Shown one piece after another: positions 5,934-7,163 of a DNA stretch of 7,163 nt; position 1 is the first letter of the stretch, and every line of letters starts with the position of its first letter. The stretch comes from Pseudomonadota bacterium (lineage in GTDB: Bacteria; Pseudomonadota; Gammaproteobacteria; Xanthomonadales; Xanthomonadaceae). The position numbers and the translations under genes were made by a program. The notes beneath the pieces were generated by a model. The model was not told the origin of the DNA. It did no database searches and saw only the letters and a list, made by a program, of their open reading frames with translations. The DNA is taken from the NCBI GenBank assembly GCA_025355485.1, contig JANXZP010000053.1, forward strand, positions 1 to 7,163. Reading direction: 5' to 3'.

Positions 5934-6809
5934 TTACCAGGAAGGATCGGGCACGAAGCCGGTGGGGAAGGCCTGCGGCGCATCCTCGCGCGGCCAGCGG
6001 TGTGCGTAGTAGCGCGGCATGATTCCGCGTGCGACCAGTTGCTGCGGCGTGTCGTAGAACAGTTGTGTGACCTGCTGCGGCGACGAACTCAGGCGATCGA
6101 ACGAAGTTTCCGAAGTCGGCGCATATTCGCGCGCGCCGTGGCCGGTGCCGATTTCCTGTTTGGCGATGCTGTCGGTGGCGGCGCCGTTGTAGCTGTAGCT
6201 GTCCTTCGATGCTTTTTCGCGGGCGAGTCCGGATGCGGTGCCGGCGGCCTGCGCGGCCGGAGCGGTGGCGCGTGCTTCCTTGCGGGCGTCGTACGGGCCG
6301 TCGTAGCGACCGCTTTCGTCGCGCTCGGCCACCGGCGGCGAATACGGCTGTACATACACGGGCTCGATGCGACGCTCGCGGAACACCGCCATCCCGATCA
6401 CGCCGACGTTGTCCGGTCGACCGGTGCGCGCGGCATAACTGTCGTCGAGCGCGGTGAATACGAACTGCGCGATGTCGCTGTAACTCTTGCGCCAACCGGC
6501 GATCTCGGCGTTCTCCCACGGACCGAGCACGTAGCCGGCCTGGTCGGAGCCGGCGGTCTGGCCGGTCACCGCATTGACGCCGTCCACGCTCAGGACCACC
6601 ATCACGCGCTCGCCGGTGTGGTTGTAAAGGTGCAGCGCGTAGCGGTGGCCGGGATCGCCGGCGATGTAGCAACGGCCATGGTGCGTATAGGTTTGCAGGG
6701 TCGAGCCGGTATCGCGATCGACCACGGTCAGATCCACCAGCGGCCGCGCGCAGGCAGTCGCGGACAGCGAGCACAACAGCAGCAACATCAGGTTCATCAG
6801 CGTTTTCAT
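5934..6809 (-). CDS. Conserved-looking exported protein of unknown function
   Basis: This is a 291-residue protein I cannot name. Residues 1-21 are a signal peptide with a long Leu/Met core. It ends in Ala-Cys-Ala, so either signal peptidase I cleaves after Ala21, or Cys20 is lipidated, although the lipobox is poor because it lacks Leu at -3. Residues 24 to about 150 form a compact, probably beta-rich region with ordered motifs such as VDRDTG, GDPGHRYALHLYNHTG, LSVDGVN and EIAGWRKS. Residues about 160-210 are an Ala/Arg/Ser-rich linker, and 211-291 a second segment ending in Trp. The start at 6809 is preferred: GAGGTG lies about six bases upstream and a signal peptide follows at once. An ATG at 6821 and a much longer open frame upstream lack such support. 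A periplasmic or outer-membrane location is inferred. The gene is divergent from trpS and ends at a good terminator. Confidence 0.85.
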   Translation of the reverse strand: MKTLMNLMLLLLCSLSATACARPLVDLTVVDRDTGSTLQTYTHHGRCYIAGDPGHRYALHLYNHTGERVMVVLSVDGVNAVTGQTAGSDQAGYVLGPWENAEIAGWRKSYSDIAQFVFTALDDSYAARTGRPDNVGVIGMAVFRERRIEPVYVQPYSPPVAERDESGRYDGPYDARKEARATAPAAQAAGTASGLAREKASKDSYSYNGAATDSIAKQEIGTGHGAREYAPTSETSFDRLSSSPQQVTQLFYDTPQQLVARGIMPRYYAHRWPREDAPQAFPTGFVPDPSW

Positions 6810-6833
6810 GGGACACCTCATGGTTGGGTAGGC

Positions 6834-6853
6834 TGTGGAACGCGCAGTCCACA
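6834..6853. promoter_or_regulatory. 20-bp dyad between the unknown gene and trpS, possible operator
   Basis: TGTGGA and TCCACA form a perfect 6-bp inverted repeat around eight bases, in the 117-base divergent region. It lies 25 bases upstream of the minus-strand start, where it could block or help that promoter. No T-run follows on either strand, so a terminator is unlikely. The binding protein is unknown. Confidence 0.3.
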
Positions 6854-6891
6854 AAAACGGGGTTAGTCGACGCTGAAGTTGACCAGCGAGA

Positions 6892-6897
6892 TACAAT
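6892..6897 (+). promoter_or_regulatory. TACAAT, probable -10 box of trpS
   Basis: TACAAT lies 29 bases before the trpS start, predicting a leader of about 20-25 bases. TTGACC at 6879-6884 is a good -35 sequence, but it is only seven bases away and so cannot pair with this box. At normal spacing no clear -35 is seen. Confidence 0.45.
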
Positions 6898-6926
6898 TCC
6901 GCGTTGCCTCCGCGAGCTCCGCTCCC

Positions 6927-7163
6927 ATGCCCCGCATCCTCACCGGCATCACCACGTCCGGCACGCCGCACCTCGGCAATTACGTCGGTGCGATCCGTCC
7001 GGCGATCGCCGCGAGCCGCGAGCCCGACGTGGAGTCGTTCTATTTCCTCGCCGACTACCACGCGCTGATCAAGGTCAACGATCCCGCGCGCGTGCAGCGC
7101 TCGACATTGGAAATAGCTGCTGCATGGCTGGCCTGCGGGCTCGACCCGGAACGCGTGTGGTTC
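6927..7163 (+). CDS. trpS: Tryptophanyl-tRNA synthetase, N-terminal 79 residues (cut by right edge)
   Basis: The visible residues open with ILTGITTSGTPHLGNYVGA, which holds the class I ATP-binding signature (HIGH-like, here TPHLGNY at residues 13-19) as it occurs in TrpS. FYFLADYHAL at residues 38-47 is also typical of the Rossmann-fold start of this enzyme. The enzyme charges tRNA-Trp with tryptophan using ATP in the cytoplasm and is essential. The KMSKS loop and tRNA-binding part are outside the window. The ATG at 6927 puts the signature where TrpS proteins have it. The bases before it (GAGCTCCGCTCCC) contain no good Shine-Dalgarno match, so initiation may be weak or rely on the short leader. 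The gene is divergent from the unknown exported protein, with a shared 117-base control region. Confidence 0.94.
   Translation, partial: MPRILTGITTSGTPHLGNYVGAIRPAIAASREPDVESFYFLADYHALIKVNDPARVQRSTLEIAAAWLACGLDPERVWF

Noticed and set aside
6810..7061. N-terminal extension of the unknown exported protein to an ATG at 7061
   Set aside because: It would bury the signal peptide and run antisense through trpS. The ATG at 6809 has a site and a signal peptide directly after it.
1..7163. CRISPR array, insertion sequence, rRNA or riboswitch
   Set aside because: I saw no regular repeat-spacer pattern, transposase motifs with terminal repeats, or conserved RNA signatures apart from the tRNA fragment.

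Overview
The window looks like chromosome from a high-GC gammaproteobacterium, most likely of the Xanthomonadales (Lysobacterales). The grounds are the strong GC bias at third codon positions, the form of the TrpS N-terminus, and the mix of a DUF3369/HD-GYP regulator with a manganese arginase. The family-level placement is inference.

Left end (1-834). A minus-strand gene runs off the left edge. It encodes an exported protein whose last visible residues are the start of an HNH nuclease domain. About 370 bases without a credible gene follow. They hold two long T-tracts and a series of GGGACA-like direct repeats spaced about one helical turn apart. This stretch ends at a 45-base 3' fragment of a tRNA-Thr(UGU) gene, running from the anticodon loop to CCA, with no 5' half. 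That is how the far end of an element integrated in a tRNA gene usually looks, so 1 to about 790 may be the end of a genomic island and everything from 835 on ordinary chromosome. No integrase is in view.

Middle (1009-4551). Two signalling genes face each other tail to tail with only 12 bases between their stop codons. One is a response regulator with an intact cyclic-di-GMP phosphodiesterase (HD-GYP) output. The other is a soluble histidine kinase with two related GAF domains. They may be a sensor/regulator pair, but the sequence does not prove it.

Right (4729-7163). A complete arginase gene is followed by a 35-residue lipoprotein gene with a good ribosome binding site and its own TAGAAT box. 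A minus-strand gene for an exported protein of unknown function comes next, closed by a clear intrinsic terminator. A divergent intergenic region holding a 20-bp dyad and a TACAAT box leads into the start of trpS, which is cut by the right edge.

The most unusual part is the tRNA-fragment junction with its phased repeats and the neighbouring HNH gene. The other genes belong to known families or are plain hypotheticals, and I see no convincing new multi-gene system.
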